This document shows positions 22,932-34,959 of a DNA stretch of 64,000 bases, piece after piece (the stretch's first letter is position 1; each line of letters begins with the position of its first letter). The DNA is from Salticus scenicus (Eukaryota; Arthropoda; Arachnida; Araneae; Salticidae): assembly GCA_963930645.1 (NCBI GenBank), contig OZ005653.1:211778496-211842495 (forward strand), written 5' to 3'. A model generated the notes under the pieces. It saw only the letters and a program-made list of their open reading frames with translations, was not told the origin of the DNA and did no database searches. The position numbers and the translations under genes are program-made.

Positions 22932-23374
22932 CATTAGTATATCATTTATCAATATATATCATTAGAATTGTTTTTTTTTTTTTTTTTTTTTTTTGTTGTT
23001 GTTGTTCATTTGTTTTATGGTATCTTCCTTTTAAAGGTGAGGTACTGGTTCCTCTGTTGAATTTTGTTTAATACAACATATGCTGTGTAAAGGCAAGAAA
23101 TTTATTTATGAACTATTTCACTTTAAATAAAATGTATATTTTTAATTAAATATATATAGATATATTTTTAAATGAAACCTTTTTTTCTGTTTCACCCAAA
23201 AAATTGCTCGAAATATACTCATCGTAATAACAACATAACTTAAATAAAGTGTGTTATATTGTATTTATTTGATGTAAAAAAGTTCATAACATTGCAGTTA
23301 CTTCATTGGAAATTTGGTTCTTTTAAATGTTATTTACTATTAAGGGGACCAGAAAGTAATGTCTTTTTTGCATA

Positions 23375-23492
23375 CACTGTAAAAAAATAACTATTACCAG
23401 CTGCAAGAAACTTTCTGTGATTGGAGAAAATAATTATTTTCTCCAATCACCGTGAGTTTCTTGCAGCTGGTAATAGTTATTTTTTTACAGTG
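23375..23492. mobile_element. 118-bp hairpin MITE (CACTGTAAAAAA family)
   Basis: Two ~59-bp arms meet directly at about 23433. The ends are 'cactgtaaaaaaataacta' and its complement, and 'ccagctgcaagaaact' is matched in both arms. Only about four mismatches occur. TA stands at both edges (23373-23374 and 23493-23494). Its transcript or single strand would fold into one long hairpin. The same terminal sequence recurs at 44935, 47011 and 47635. Confidence 0.9.
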
Positions 23493-23900
23493 TAAGTCGA
23501 TATTTGATTGCTATTCATCAGGCCATTGTGCACTTGAAGATCAAAGGTATTAATATTAGATTTCGGAAAAAAATTCCGTACTTACATATGAGACTTACAT
23601 ATGCTCAGAGACAGATGACGAAAAGAGAAAAGGAAAAAAAAAAAGAAAGAAGAAGAAAAACATGTGCTGTAGATCTATCATATTGAGATTCAGTCTTCAT
23701 ATATTATGCATTAAATATGCTTAAAATTTATGTATTGCAATAAAACATCAGGGGACTAGAAAAAAATGTCGTTCTTGCACATGGCGATATTTGATTGACA
23801 TTTATTAGCTCATTGTGTGCTTGAACTGGTGCAATAGATATTTCAAGGTTACAGTGATTCGTTTACTCGTAAATAATTAAAGCTTAATATTGTTAGTGAA

Positions 23901-25907
23901 ATGGCAAGCCAAATAAAAGAAGGGGTATGTATCCTGCATTGTATACTTTTCAAGTTATGAAAGGGTAGTAACGTAACAGTTTCTTCAAAAATCATTTACG
24001 ATGTTTATTCAAGAGCATTAAACCTTTACAAATGCTAAAGATGGTTTTCTTTAATTTAGAAAATTTCGATCTTTCTGACTGATTTTGATGGGGAAGATAA
24101 ATAACAATGACATGTTAAGGGAAGCAAAGGAGGCAAACCTATGCAAACAATACATAAACTGTCAAACAGTCTTAACCAACGTTGGTTTATCATCCAAAAA
24201 CATTTGCAGCAATTTGGTAAAGTAAGTAGAGCAGATGTTTTGATCTTGCCGAATCTGCCCGAAGGAAACAAAGCTAAGTGATCGAGCATATGGAACTTAT
24301 TACTTCAGCGGCATAATACGGTAGCATTTTTTGATGACTTGAACACTGGGGATTAAAAATGGGTCCTTTATGATACTCCAAAATGCAAAAGGCAGTGAAT
24401 CTCTTCGATTAAATCACCACAAAGTACAGCTAAGCCAAATTTACGCCACAAACAGAAGTTTGGTGGTGAAATCTCAGGGTAGTTCATTTTGAAATGCTGA
24501 AATCTGGACAAACTGTAAATGTAGACCTTTACTGTGAACAACTGGATCGAGAAAATATATCTTTAATTGAATAGTGCCAAGTTATTGTCAGAAGTAAAGG
24601 CGTTATTCTGCTAAACTATAGTGCGAGGCCGCACTGAACAAGGCGAATCCTGAAAAATAAATAATGAATTGGGGTGAGAGGTATTGTCTCACCTATGTTA
24701 TTGTTTCCTTGCAGCAATTAATAAAGCCCACAAATGAACTCCAGGTCCAACAGAAAATCAAGCCGTAAAGGAGAAGACAAATTATTTTGTTCTAAAGCAC
24801 TTTATTTAAAACATCACACCTTATCATGGGAATGAAATATTTTATAATATCTTAAAAGGCTATAGAATACAGCCTAAAAGACATTCAAAGGTTGAGAAAA
24901 ATTGGGTGAGAGAGAGGGAGCTTCGAAGAATCATGTATTATCGAGACAGTGGATTAGGAGCGAAGAGTTGTAGTTCGTTTAGTGTCAGTCTCAAGCAGAC
25001 TGCCCTAAATACGCCAAAAGTTAGAAACATATCGCCAATTTCATAACCAAATGCATTCCTTTATCTCTCGAATAAAATAGAATAAATATTTTGAATTTAG
25101 AGGGTCCGTTATAAAAATTTATGCCAACCACTTATGCCATATTTTCTTGCCACAAAAATCGTTTGTCAGTTGGGCGCCAGAGAAACTACATCATGTCATT
25201 AAGAAACATAAATTACCCTTTAATGATGTTACAACGGACATTTATTGCTCAATTTGGCTATAATAAATAAACTTACGCAATTTGAAAGAATGAATTGTAA
25301 TTTATAAAATAAGCGACGGTTAATACATGAAAATAATATTTTTTATTTTATTTTATAAAACGATTTAGATTTGGAAGATAGGAATTCAGAAGACCGGTAT
25401 TTAATAAATATGTATTTAGATTACAAGGAGTAAATTATTCTTTTCAAGATTAAGCTTCGATTTTCAAAAAGGTTTATTTAGTAGATTAACTGATAAAATA
25501 TTATTAAAATTAAGATATTCATTTATAGAGAGACAAATGTGTTTAACTATAAAAGATAGTTTAGGATTTCTTTGTATATTTTAATAGAAATTTTATTTAT
25601 TGAAAATATAATGTTTAACTATTAAATTATTTGAAAATGTAAATAAAACCAATATATCTGAAGAAACACCTTCACACCACCCTCACCTACCATATTCACC
25701 AAATATTATGACATTAGATTTCCAGTCATTTTTAACGTTATAATATTTTATAAGTGGCAAAAAATTTGAATACTTGGATAAGGTCCAAAATGCAATCTCC
25801 AGATATATTGCTTAAAAATGAATTCATTTGATCCATCCAGCATTGAAAACTTGCCCACCAAATGTCTAAAAGTTGCTGATAACGAGGGGGATTACATAAT
25901 AGATTAA
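23901..25907 (+). pseudogene. Mariner transposase, degraded and split by an insertion
   Basis: The element seems to begin at about 23753 with 'ggggactagaaaaaaatgtc'. From ATG 23901 (MASQIKEGVC) fragments match the classical mariner order: an SDFDGEDK-like stretch, 'LREAKEANLCKQYINCQTVLTNVGLSSKNI' spread over two frames, WVLYDTPKCKRQW, PKPNL-like, GVILLNYSARPH (second acid now N/Y), then EVLSHL at about 24695. The match stops there and resumes at 25690 with PYSPNIMTLDFQSF and GKKFEYLDKVQNAIS, ending GDYIID and TAA near 25905. Many stops and frameshifts show an old copy. The last catalytic aspartate region reads SPN, not SPD. The 986-bp interruption is annotated separately. Confidence 0.82.
24696..25681. 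mobile_element. 986-bp insertion of unknown type with 8-bp duplication
   Basis: CTCACCTA occurs at 24688-24695 and again at 25682-25689. Removing the intervening 986 bp joins EVLSHL to PYSPN in the mariner, exactly the expected order. The insertion starts 'tgttattgtttccttgcag' and ends 'accttcacaccacc'. I see no clear inverted termini and no transposase or reverse transcriptase in it. An 8-bp duplication suggests a hAT-type non-autonomous element, but a retroelement is not excluded. Confidence 0.72.
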
Positions 25908-26152
25908 AAATAAAAACTTTTTAAAAACTTATTTTTTGGAATTTATTATAAGAAAAAAATATCATTACATTACATTAATATTTTTTAGAAAGCGACAGTT
26001 TAAAACAATTATTTTTCTTAATACTTGTTTCACAAATACACGAATGACAATTTTGCAAAATGAAATTTTTATGACTGCATTGCATGTAAAACTGAAAAAA
26101 GTAGTTATATACATTTTATAAAATTTATTTCGGGAAAAAAGAATATATATAC

Positions 26153-26323
<171 letters not shown>

Positions 26324-26564
26324 AAGTAACTAAACATACATAATTGAACAGCTATACGTAATACACAAGTGCATTTGTGGCACTACAAAAACTTTGTTTC
26401 ACAATATGTTGTAATGCAGTTTTTGTTTTATTTTATTTTATTTTATTTTAATCTCTCTCAAAAGAAGTTCAAAATAAGATGTCACCTCTTTCGATATAAT
26501 GCTAGTTCTTTTCGATTTAAATATATATATATTTATGCATACACATTTCATTTTGCCGAAAAAG

Positions 26565-26565
26565 C

Positions 26566-26617
<52 letters not shown>
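26565..26617. repeat. (TA)n microsatellite
   Basis: Uninterrupted (TA)n of about 53 bp. It is preceded by an AT-rich segment with (TTTTA)n at about 26427-26450. Confidence 0.95.
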
Positions 26618-26618
<1 letters not shown>

Positions 26619-26879
26619 ATAAATTATATTTTTCTCTGTGCGTCAGATTTCTTTTTCACATTAAAGCAAAATTTGTAAGATATGTAACGAAAAAAAAAAA
26701 TCTTATTTGATATAAGAATACTAATATGCAAATTAAAGGACACTAACTATAAAAAAAATATGTCTGTAAATTAGGTTGTCATCCGCTTTACTTTATCCAA
26801 ATATACTTTAATGAAACAAACTTTTAACATTTCTAATTAAATAATATATTCATTTATGTATTTCGCTTTTCACTTTTCA

Positions 26880-27212
26880 GACGACATTTATGATAAGAAT
26901 TTTGTTTATTCGTTTTCTTGCTATTTAAAAGGACAGTTATTAATAAGGAATAACAGAAAAAATGTTTGCGCAATTTTTCATAGCATTGAGTAATATTTTA
27001 TCATAATAATTTGTAAAAAATAATATTTAGCTTCCAAAGTGTATAAATGAATTTGAATCTTGATTAAATGTACTTGTAACACATTGGTGTATATATATAT
27101 TTTTACTTTATGATATATTTCATTTACTGAAAAAAAAGAAAAGGAAAAGTAGCATATTATTATTATTAATATTATTGATTACACTATTTTTTTAAAACAA
27201 AATAATATTCTT
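26880..27212 (+). repeat. High-identity duplicated segment D, copy 1
   Basis: Closely matches 37763-38097 in the same orientation, with only scattered substitutions and small indels at poly-A, (TA)n and similar tracts. Shared stretches include 'gataagaattttgtttattc', 'gcttccaaagtgt.taaatg' and 'ttgattaaatgta.ttgta'. No open frame, terminal inverted repeat or target duplication is evident. Similarity is far higher than in families A and B, so the copying was recent. Confidence 0.88.
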
Positions 27213-27449
27213 TACAGATATACACTTGATGATGATAATTATATTAAATAGTAGAAGAAATGTAATAAAAAAATATCTTAGTGTAAATGTAGAAAGATAA
27301 ATAATTCATGAATAGTTGTATAAAAATTTTAACGTGTATATATGTATATATATATATACTGGGGAAATTTTTTATTATATTTTGAAAAAAAATTCATGAA
27401 AATAGAATTATATTTTTATGCAAATAAAAAATAAACAAACAAGAACAAG

Positions 27450-27918
<469 letters not shown>

Positions 27919-27954
27919 TGTATCTTTTAATGTGTAATAAATTTTTAAATATCT

Positions 27955-28965
27955 GGAGGGAGTCCACTCGACGTTAATCAACCGTTAATAACCTAAAGTA
28001 AGACAAGTCGTTAGATTGACAAAAAAAGAGAGAGAGAAAATTATATAAGAGTATTTAAGTATTTCCCCCAAAATGGTATGCTGTTTAATTTAACGCTATT
28101 TCACTTCAAATAATTTGAGCCCATAGGTCATAATAATAAAAAAATTTTCGTTTCTTTGTAAAAATCTGTCAGTGCATGATTCACCAAAATCTATGCAGTT
28201 CGTGCGACGATGATCTATAATATGTATTTAATTTTTTTGTTCCATCGGATACGGGATTTTGACACTACCACATTTTAAATAATTTTAGCCCATCGTCCAT
28301 AACGATGAAAAAGTTTTTGTTGTGTTCTAGTAAAAAAAAAAAAAAAAAAAAAAAAATTACAGATACTAAATTCACCAAAATCTAGGCAGTTCGCGCAAAA
28401 GTGATCTATAATAAGTATATAATTTTCAGTTTATTTCAATAGGACGCTAAGTCGCGGTCGCGCTTTAAATAATTTGATCCGTTAGACATAATGATAAAGA
28501 ATTTTTCTTTGTGTCTCTGTTAAAAGTACTATATATTGTAAATTAACCAAAATGCATACAGTTTCTGGAACGGTGATCTATGACATGTACCTTAATTTTT
28601 AGCCCAATCGAGTAAGACACTTAGACTCTATTGCAATTTAAATAATTTAAATAATTTCAACCCATAAACCACAATGTTAAAGAATTTTTCTTTGTGTCCC
28701 TGTAAAAACATTATAACTGCTAGATTCATCAAAATAAAGATAGTTCATGCTATGGTGCCCTGTAACACACGTACCGACTTTTAGCTCATTCGAACAAAGT
28801 GTTTAGATGTTATCGTGCTCACTCACACACATATATACATCGCCGTAAAAATAGCAAAAATGAACTCATGACTTCCAAATGTAACGATACACTAAAATCA
28901 CAAGGTCAGATTTTCATTATGCTTACAATACTTTCTTTTCTAGTATGTTCGAAAAGTAAAAATGC
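27955..28965 (+). repeat. ~1-kb repeat family E, copy 1 (four ~180-bp units plus tail)
   Basis: Aligns with 60760-61812 from 'ctggag.gagtccactcgac' onward. Inside are about four degenerate units, each containing 'aatgataaagaatttttctt', 'gattcaccaaaatct' and a phrase like 'tcgaataaggcgtttagacg', at about 28085-28790. Then follow a short CA-rich stretch and a tail ending 'acaatactttc...gaaagtaaaaa'. The tail resembles those at 57000-57135 and 61680-61812. The architecture is like the 3' region of a non-LTR retrotransposon or a non-autonomous derivative, but no coding sequence is attached. Confidence 0.75.
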
Positions 28966-28984
28966 GTGTAATTTAGAGTTTTTA

Positions 28985-29801
28985 AGAAGGAGAGGACTAT
29001 TAGTCTCAATCTACAGATTTTTACGATAGTTGGACATTTATCGAAATGGAAAATTTATGGAAAATATGATTGAATAATCTAAAAGCGATGTTATAATTTG
29101 AAAAAAAAAAAAAAAAAAAAAACCCTATTAGTCCTCCGTACTAAACCAAATTCTGCTTTTGCCAGAATTTCATCAAAATCGTATATATATATATATATAT
29201 ATATACGATATATATACTCCGTCCGTATATATATATACTCCGTCCTCCGTCCTAATATATATATATATATATTAGGACGGAGGACTATTAGTCTCAAACT
29301 ACGGATTTTTACGATACCAGTTTTGTGATAATTGGACATTTATCGAAATCAAAAATGTATCGAAAATATAATTGAATAACTTGAAAGCGATGCTACAATT
29401 TAATAAAGAAAAAAACTAATAGACCTCCGTACTAAACTAAATTCTGCTTTTACCAGAATTTTGAAAGAAAAAGAAAAGGAAAGAAAATTAATAATGATCA
29501 GCATCGAAACGGACAATATCGAAAAAGTTAAAGAAGCCCTTTTTTAGACAAAAATACATACTTTATTTTTATTTTTAATTATTGCCAAAAAAAGTTTACC
29601 AGTTGATTTTAAATTTTTATGACGGAGGTATATTAATTTCAATCTACTGAATGTTATGATGCTAGTTTTACGATAGTTGGACATTTATCGAAATCGAAAA
29701 TGTATCGAAAATATAACTGAATAATTTGAAACTGATGTTATAAGTTGAAAAAGAAAAAAAAAGTACTCCGTACTAAACTAAATTCTGCTTTTGCCAGAAT
29801 T

Positions 29802-29810
<9 letters not shown>
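28985..29810. repeat. Three tandem copies of a ~150-bp palindromic-ended element
   Basis: Units lie at about 28989-29140, 29276-29432 and 29622-29775. Each opens with 'acggaggactattagtctca' or a variant and closes with its complement ('actaatagacctccgt' in unit 2). Inside all three is 'ttggacatttatcgaaat'. Each is followed by 'aaattctgctttt.ccagaat'. Between units 1 and 2 lie (TA)n blocks with 'tactccgtcc' motifs and a palindrome centred near 29262. It looks like a small TIR element amplified in tandem. Confidence 0.75.
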
Positions 29811-29842
<32 letters not shown>

Positions 29843-30373
29843 AATTAGGAAATAAAAAACGCGCGTGCAAAATAAAATAAAAATAAAACAAGATTGAGTT
29901 TAAGTTTGTAATTTAAGGATGCCATTGATGTAGCAACATTTATTATTATTTTTATTATTGTTTTATGTTTTTAAAACGTATAACTACATTTCATAAAAAT
30001 AGAATAATAAAAAGGTCAGATTAAAATATTGCGACCATCTGATATGTGAACACATGACATGCCAAATAATTAAGTCAGAGAAAACTGTGTAAACTCAGAA
30101 GGGAACATGCTTGAATAATTGAGTTGTGAGGCCAATTAAAACATGCCTTGATGAGCGAAATGTGGAAAAACGTGTAAAAATGTGTAAAAGAACTATTGAA
30201 AAAATTTTTGCCATTTAACCGTACACCAAATTAGTCAAATGACAATGAAGTTCTGACTCAAAAAACATAATGCAACAAAAATACATACAGAAAGAAACAC
30301 ATAATTCTGTAATTCTGTTACTTATTTGTGACGATTTTTTTTTTTTTTTAACAAATTAATTGAAGTAATAATA

Positions 30374-30408
<35 letters not shown>

Positions 30409-31006
30409 TTTTTTAATGCTTTAAATGAAATTCTTCTATATATTTGGTAACATTTTAACGTATATCATGTCTATTTATATTTCTAGTGCATCGTTTAAAT
30501 GACTTTGGATATATGTCATATAAAGCGTTTTTCAGAAATGTCAGCTTAAAGTATAATTACTTAAGTGTTGGTTTTAAGCATTTATTATAAAACAGAAATT
30601 GCTATAAAAAGATACAGATTTTATACAGTTAAATGAAACATTTAAAGAATTCTATATAATCGTGATTTAAATTTTTATAATTAACTCAATTTTTGTATGA
30701 CAAACAATAAAAAATAAAATAAATAAGAAAAAACAAAATAAAATGTGTTCTGTGCACTAATAAAAATTTCTCACATATTTGACAAGATGATACTAAACCT
30801 CATTTAAAAAAACAAAACAAAAAAAACTTGTTAGGTTTTACATAGTTCTCCAATATATATATATCTTTCCAGTGGCGTAGCACTGTTTTTGCGAGTTAGC
30901 ATAGGCCGGGGGATTGCCGAAATTGATGACCATTTGTAAAGAAGTACCCAATGGGCTGTCATCGCTGCCCCTAACAGGGGCAGCGATTATCCATGATAAG
31001 ATTAAC
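29811..31006. other. AT-rich DNA with microsatellites
   Basis: Contains poly-T at about 29808-29833 and (ATT)n at about 30372-30405. At 30963-30985 there is a 'gctgcccctaacaggggcagc' palindrome (stem of nine G/C-rich base pairs). No coding region is recognised. Confidence 0.5.
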
Positions 31007-31165
31007 TGTTAACCTGCATTGTTTTACAATTTTATGATCATTCTCGAGCTATTTTAATTATTTATTTATGTAGCTTTTGGAATTGATCATATTAATTAAT
31101 TAAATTAATAATAATCCTAAAATTAAAACTGAAAAGTATTAATATGTATTATTTATTATTTGCAT
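31007..31165 (+). repeat. Direct repeat F, copy 1
   Basis: About 150 bp sharing 'attttatgatcattctc', 'tagcttttgg.attgatcat' and 'ttaaattaataataatc' with 31439-31600. The two lie about 430 bp apart in the same orientation. The spacing could suggest LTR-like ends, but no LTR features (TG...CA, primer site, polypurine tract) are convincing. Confidence 0.75.
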
Positions 31166-31438
31166 AATTTCTAGTGTAAATTCTGCAAATTACACTTTCA
31201 TTGGAAATGGCGTTTTAGTGTATTTAATTTAATTTAATTTGTTCTATTTTATTTATATTTTTATTTATATTTTTATTTTTTTAACTTCAAAATAAATTTA
31301 TACACAATTTTTGTTAATACTTAAGCACAGTTTTAAAATTATTATTGTTATAATTTAATACTTCTTTTTATTGCAACAAAATTGCTCATTTTATGTTGTA
31401 TTAATAATAAATATTAAAATAAAATAAAATAATAAAAT

Positions 31439-31600
31439 TAACATTAACTATTATCCAGCATTGCTTTAGAATTTTATGATCATTCTCAGTCTACTTTAAT
31501 TACTTATTTTGGTAGCTTTTGGGATTGATCATATTATTTGTTTAAATTAATAATAATCTTAAAATTTAAATTCAAATATTAGCATTTAACATTTATTAAA
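31439..31600 (+). repeat. Direct repeat F, copy 2
   Basis: Partner of 31007-31165 with moderate divergence, followed by (TA)n at about 31603-31625. Confidence 0.75.
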
Positions 31601-31625
31601 TATAAATATATATATATATATATAT

Positions 31626-32866
31626 ACTAGTATAACGGTGTTTGTGGTGTCTGTGTGGTCATTTATTACAGATTAATGCTTATTACACGAGAAAACTCGA
31701 CGAATAATCTAATTACGAGTGAAGATATTAATCCTATAAACAGATGAAATTTTCGCATTATAATTAGTGAAAATCTTATTAATTGCTTTAAAAAATTTAT
31801 TTTTCCTTTATATTATTCCTTGTTGGAAATTTATATATCACTTTATTAGGGTATGCATCATATTTTATTAAAAATAATAATAATAATAAATAAGGAACAG
31901 ACAGAATTTTAATTTTTGTAATTACATAAAATATGTACACAGAAATATTCACTCTATTTAAAAAAATTATGAACTCTTTATATGTATCTGTGTATTTTTC
32001 TATACATGTTTAAAATATTGTTTTGAGGATTAAATCTGTGATCCTTGATTTTTGAATATCCTGTAATTCTTCGATAGATATTTATTGTTTACTATTTCAG
32101 CTTTGTATAAAAATAAATATGTGAACATTAGAAAAATGTCACAGGCCTACAAAATCGTAATTTTGTTGTTGTTGTTGTTGTGGGAGGGGGGGGGGGGGAG
32201 GCATTGCGTTGGATGTTTCTAATGGATTTTGATGTGCTGAATTTAGAAATGATTTTTTTTTCCCTGTCACAAAAAGAATTTTCCCAAAGTGAGGATGAAC
32301 TTCTGTAGAATTCACCTAGCGACTAAAACAAATTCGAACCAATGTATGCATCAAATACATTAAAATCGGTTACTATTTTCACACTAGCAAACCCGTGCGA
32401 AGTTTTCGTACTTTATTTCTTTTCTTATTTACCTTTAAAACTGGAAACTCATAAATATTATACTAATTTCACCCTCGAATAAAAATTTTAGTTTACCAGA
32501 AGCCAAATTATTAATAGAACCAAATCAATATTGTACAATAGTGAAACCAAAATCATTCAAAGAAAGGTTTCAAAATAAAATTCACTAGCTGAAACCCGTC
32601 GAATTCGACGATCACTTTATTGACTGTAATGTTTAAAAAATCATCGCATCATTATAAATGTATTTCAAGTTAAAATACGTAATATAATTTACGACATGTC
32701 ACTTAAAAAAAAGAAATTCGGAAAAATACTTATAAATAGAAATACTATATATGGCATCTTTTTCTACAAAGTACTGTCAATGTGACGTCAAACTGACTCG
32801 AAATAATCAGTTGCTATCTTTTATTTTCTATTCCGTTAAATACTACATGTTAGCTGACCAGACAGG
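31626..32866. other. Unrecognised AT-rich DNA with a G-run
   Basis: (TTG)n at 32163-32181 is followed by a G-rich run at about 32182-32202. At about 32384 ('actagcaaacccgtgcgaag') and 32585 ('actagctgaaacccgtcgaa', continuing 'ttcgacga' so that it contains the palindrome 'tcgaattcga') there are two related short motifs of a type common in arthropod interspersed repeats. No coding region is recognised. Confidence 0.45.
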
Positions 32867-33400
32867 CGTAGTTCGGGCCTATGGTAATAACCTTAAATGA
32901 ACCTTAAATTTGTATGGTTTTACATCTTTAACTCGATTTTTTTTTAATTTCTATTTTTAAATAAAAGCATCGCAAACAAATAATCAGCTGTAACAAAAAA
33001 ATTATCTCGAACCGAACGAAACTCTGCCTTGTGACCCCGGTGCCTGCGGCAGCGCATACGCGGGCCGCTAATAACATAAAAAAATTCCAAAAAAATAACA
33101 TGGAACCGAACGAACCCGCCCGGCAATGCCCGGGACAATGATAATAACCTTAAATGAATCTTAAATGTGTATGGTTTTATATCTTTAACTCGATTTTGTT
33201 TGAATTTCTATTTTTAAATGAAAGCATCATAAAAAAAATAATCATCTGTAACAAAAAAAAAATTACCTCAAACAGAACGGAACTTGGGCTCGTGATCCGG
33301 TGCCTGCGGCAGCGTATATGCAGCCCGCTAATAACATGAAAAAATTCGCAAAAATTAATCTTGAACCGAACGAACCTCTGACTCGTGTTACTGCTGCCTG
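32867..33400 (+). repeat. Tandem satellite, two ~265-bp units
   Basis: Unit 1 runs from about 32880 and unit 2 from about 33142. Both contain 'taataaccttaaatga', 'tatttttaaat.aaagcatc', 'ggtgcctgcggcagcg' and 'gaaccgaacgaac'. Unit 1 ends with the short palindrome 'cccggcaatgcccgggaca'. The 61-119 codon open frames on either strand are shadows of this array. Confidence 0.8.
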
Positions 33401-33424
33401 TGGCTGCGGCACCGTATAGAAGGC

Positions 33425-34045
33425 ATGCAACGCACGCGCTGCAAAATCCACTTTTCTCCACCAGGGGGCGCAGTATGTTGTATACGAACATCACCAATTG
33501 CCTTAAATTTCCAAGACGTTTCATATAAGGTGTCACATGGTGGTGTCAACTGCAAAATCATTTAGTTGCACTTTCCACCGCCAGGAGACACAGCGTATTC
33601 TATACAACCAACACCAACGGTCAGGAAATACCAAGACCTTTAAAATAAGGTGTAACATGATAGGGTCTACTGTAAAATCACCTAGCTCCATTTTTAACCA
33701 CCAGGTGGCGCACTATATTGTATACAAACATTCCCAATCAACATGAAATTTTAAGACTTTTATCACCAATCGTCTTGAATTTCCAAGACCTTTCAAATAA
33801 GGTGCCACATGGTGGTGTCAACTGCAAAATCCTTTAGTTGCACTATCCACCACCAGGGGGCACAGTGTGTTCTGTACGAACGTCACCAACGGTCAGGAAA
33901 TACCAAGACTTTTAAAATAAGGTGTAACATGATAGAGCCTACTGTAAAATCCCCTAGTTCCATTTTTCACCACCAAGGGCGCCCTATATTGTATACAGAC
34001 ATCTCCAATCAACATGAATTTTCAACACCTTTAAAATGAGGTGTA
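33425..34045 (+). repeat. Tandem satellite with ~120-bp monomer in a ~270-bp higher-order unit
   Basis: Monomers share 'ccaccagggggc.cag', at about 33459, 33582, 33701, 33848 and 33969, plus 'ccaagac.ttt.aaataagg' and 'taaaatc.cctag'. The pair at 33537-33746 is repeated as a pair at 33809-34039, giving a higher-order period of about 272 bp. Both pairs keep similar open frames (MVVSTAKSFSCT...). The frame conservation is explained by the duplication itself, so I do not call a gene. Confidence 0.85.
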
Positions 34046-34959
34046 AAATGTGTGGGTCTAGAACGGATTTCCCTCTCAAACTAATTTCCTCCCTCCCCCC
34101 CTCCAAATCTACTTTCCCCCTTTTCCCCCCTTTAATATCGAAAATTCCAAATTCACAAAAAGTGATTTTTTTGTATTCTACTCTAGTCCCCATATGTACA
34201 ATTTCTTCACTGTGAAGTAATTTGGAGCTTAGGTAAGCTCGTAAACGTGCTTCTAACCCGTTTCCCCCCCGGGGGGGGGGCCCTTCGACTTTTTTATTAT
34301 TTTTCGCTTTTCATAGCACATTTACAGACCAAGACCTTTTTTTAGACACCTCAACCAAATTTTTACACCAAGTAGTTCTCTCAATATAGTGGAGATAGAC
34401 AAAAACATGTTTCAAATTAATATATAGATGGTTCAAAACCCAGTTTTTATACATCTACAGGTAGTACAGTTTTAGTATAGGACTCCCACAACGCCTTTTA
34501 AATTTTTGTATCTATGTTGGCGATTGCTTTTTATTATATATTAATTAATTCCTATTTTGATTATACTTTTTATTGTAATTTTTAGTCAATTTATAATAAT
34601 AATTCATATTTTGTATATATCTTTAAAATATTGCTAGGTTTAAAATAACGCTTGCAAATATTTTGTTGTAACAACTTTTAAAAATACATTTTTCATAAAA
34701 TCATGTCATCAGACAAATGTCGTCATTTTTCTTATTATTTCATTGAGCTGAGTCTGCGAACTTAAATATTGTAAATGTATGAATATTATTTTTTATCCTC
34801 GCGTATTTTATTAATTACACCACTATCGTATCGTTTAGACAAAAAAATAATTGTAACTGGTCATCGTTACAGAAATATTATATAGATAATCTTTTACATG
34901 TGTTTCTTTACATCGAAGCTTCTTTTAGAGCATTTTACCTTGTGCATGTGCACGGTTTG
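34046..34959. other. Pyrimidine-rich tract, C/G-run palindrome and AT-rich DNA
   Basis: 34072-34135 is strongly C/T-rich, with runs of C. At 34263-34281 C7 is followed by G10, a self-complementary block. The remainder has no recognised coding or repeat content. Confidence 0.55.

Larger units (their letters stand above)
22294..23535 (+). repeat. 575-bp tandem duplication, unit 2, interrupted twice
   Basis: Matches unit 1 at 22294-22445 and again at about 23003-23374 and 23493-23535. The first break (about 22446-23002) contains a tRNA-like sequence, poly-A, (CA)n and poly-T. The second is the hairpin MITE at 23375-23492, which sits exactly inside 'ttttttgcata ... taagtcgatattt', uninterrupted in unit 1 as 'ttttttttgcgtgaattgat'. 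The insertions therefore postdate the duplication. Confidence 0.8.

Noticed and set aside
31007..31600. LTR retrotransposon with two ~150-bp LTRs
   Set aside because: Direct repeats are present, but TG...CA ends, primer-binding site, polypurine tract and any gag or pol sequence are missing.
33537..34039. Two similar proteins MVVSTAKSFSCT... in tandem
   Set aside because: The similarity is that of the satellite monomers themselves. Other monomers do not keep the frame and there is no recognised domain.
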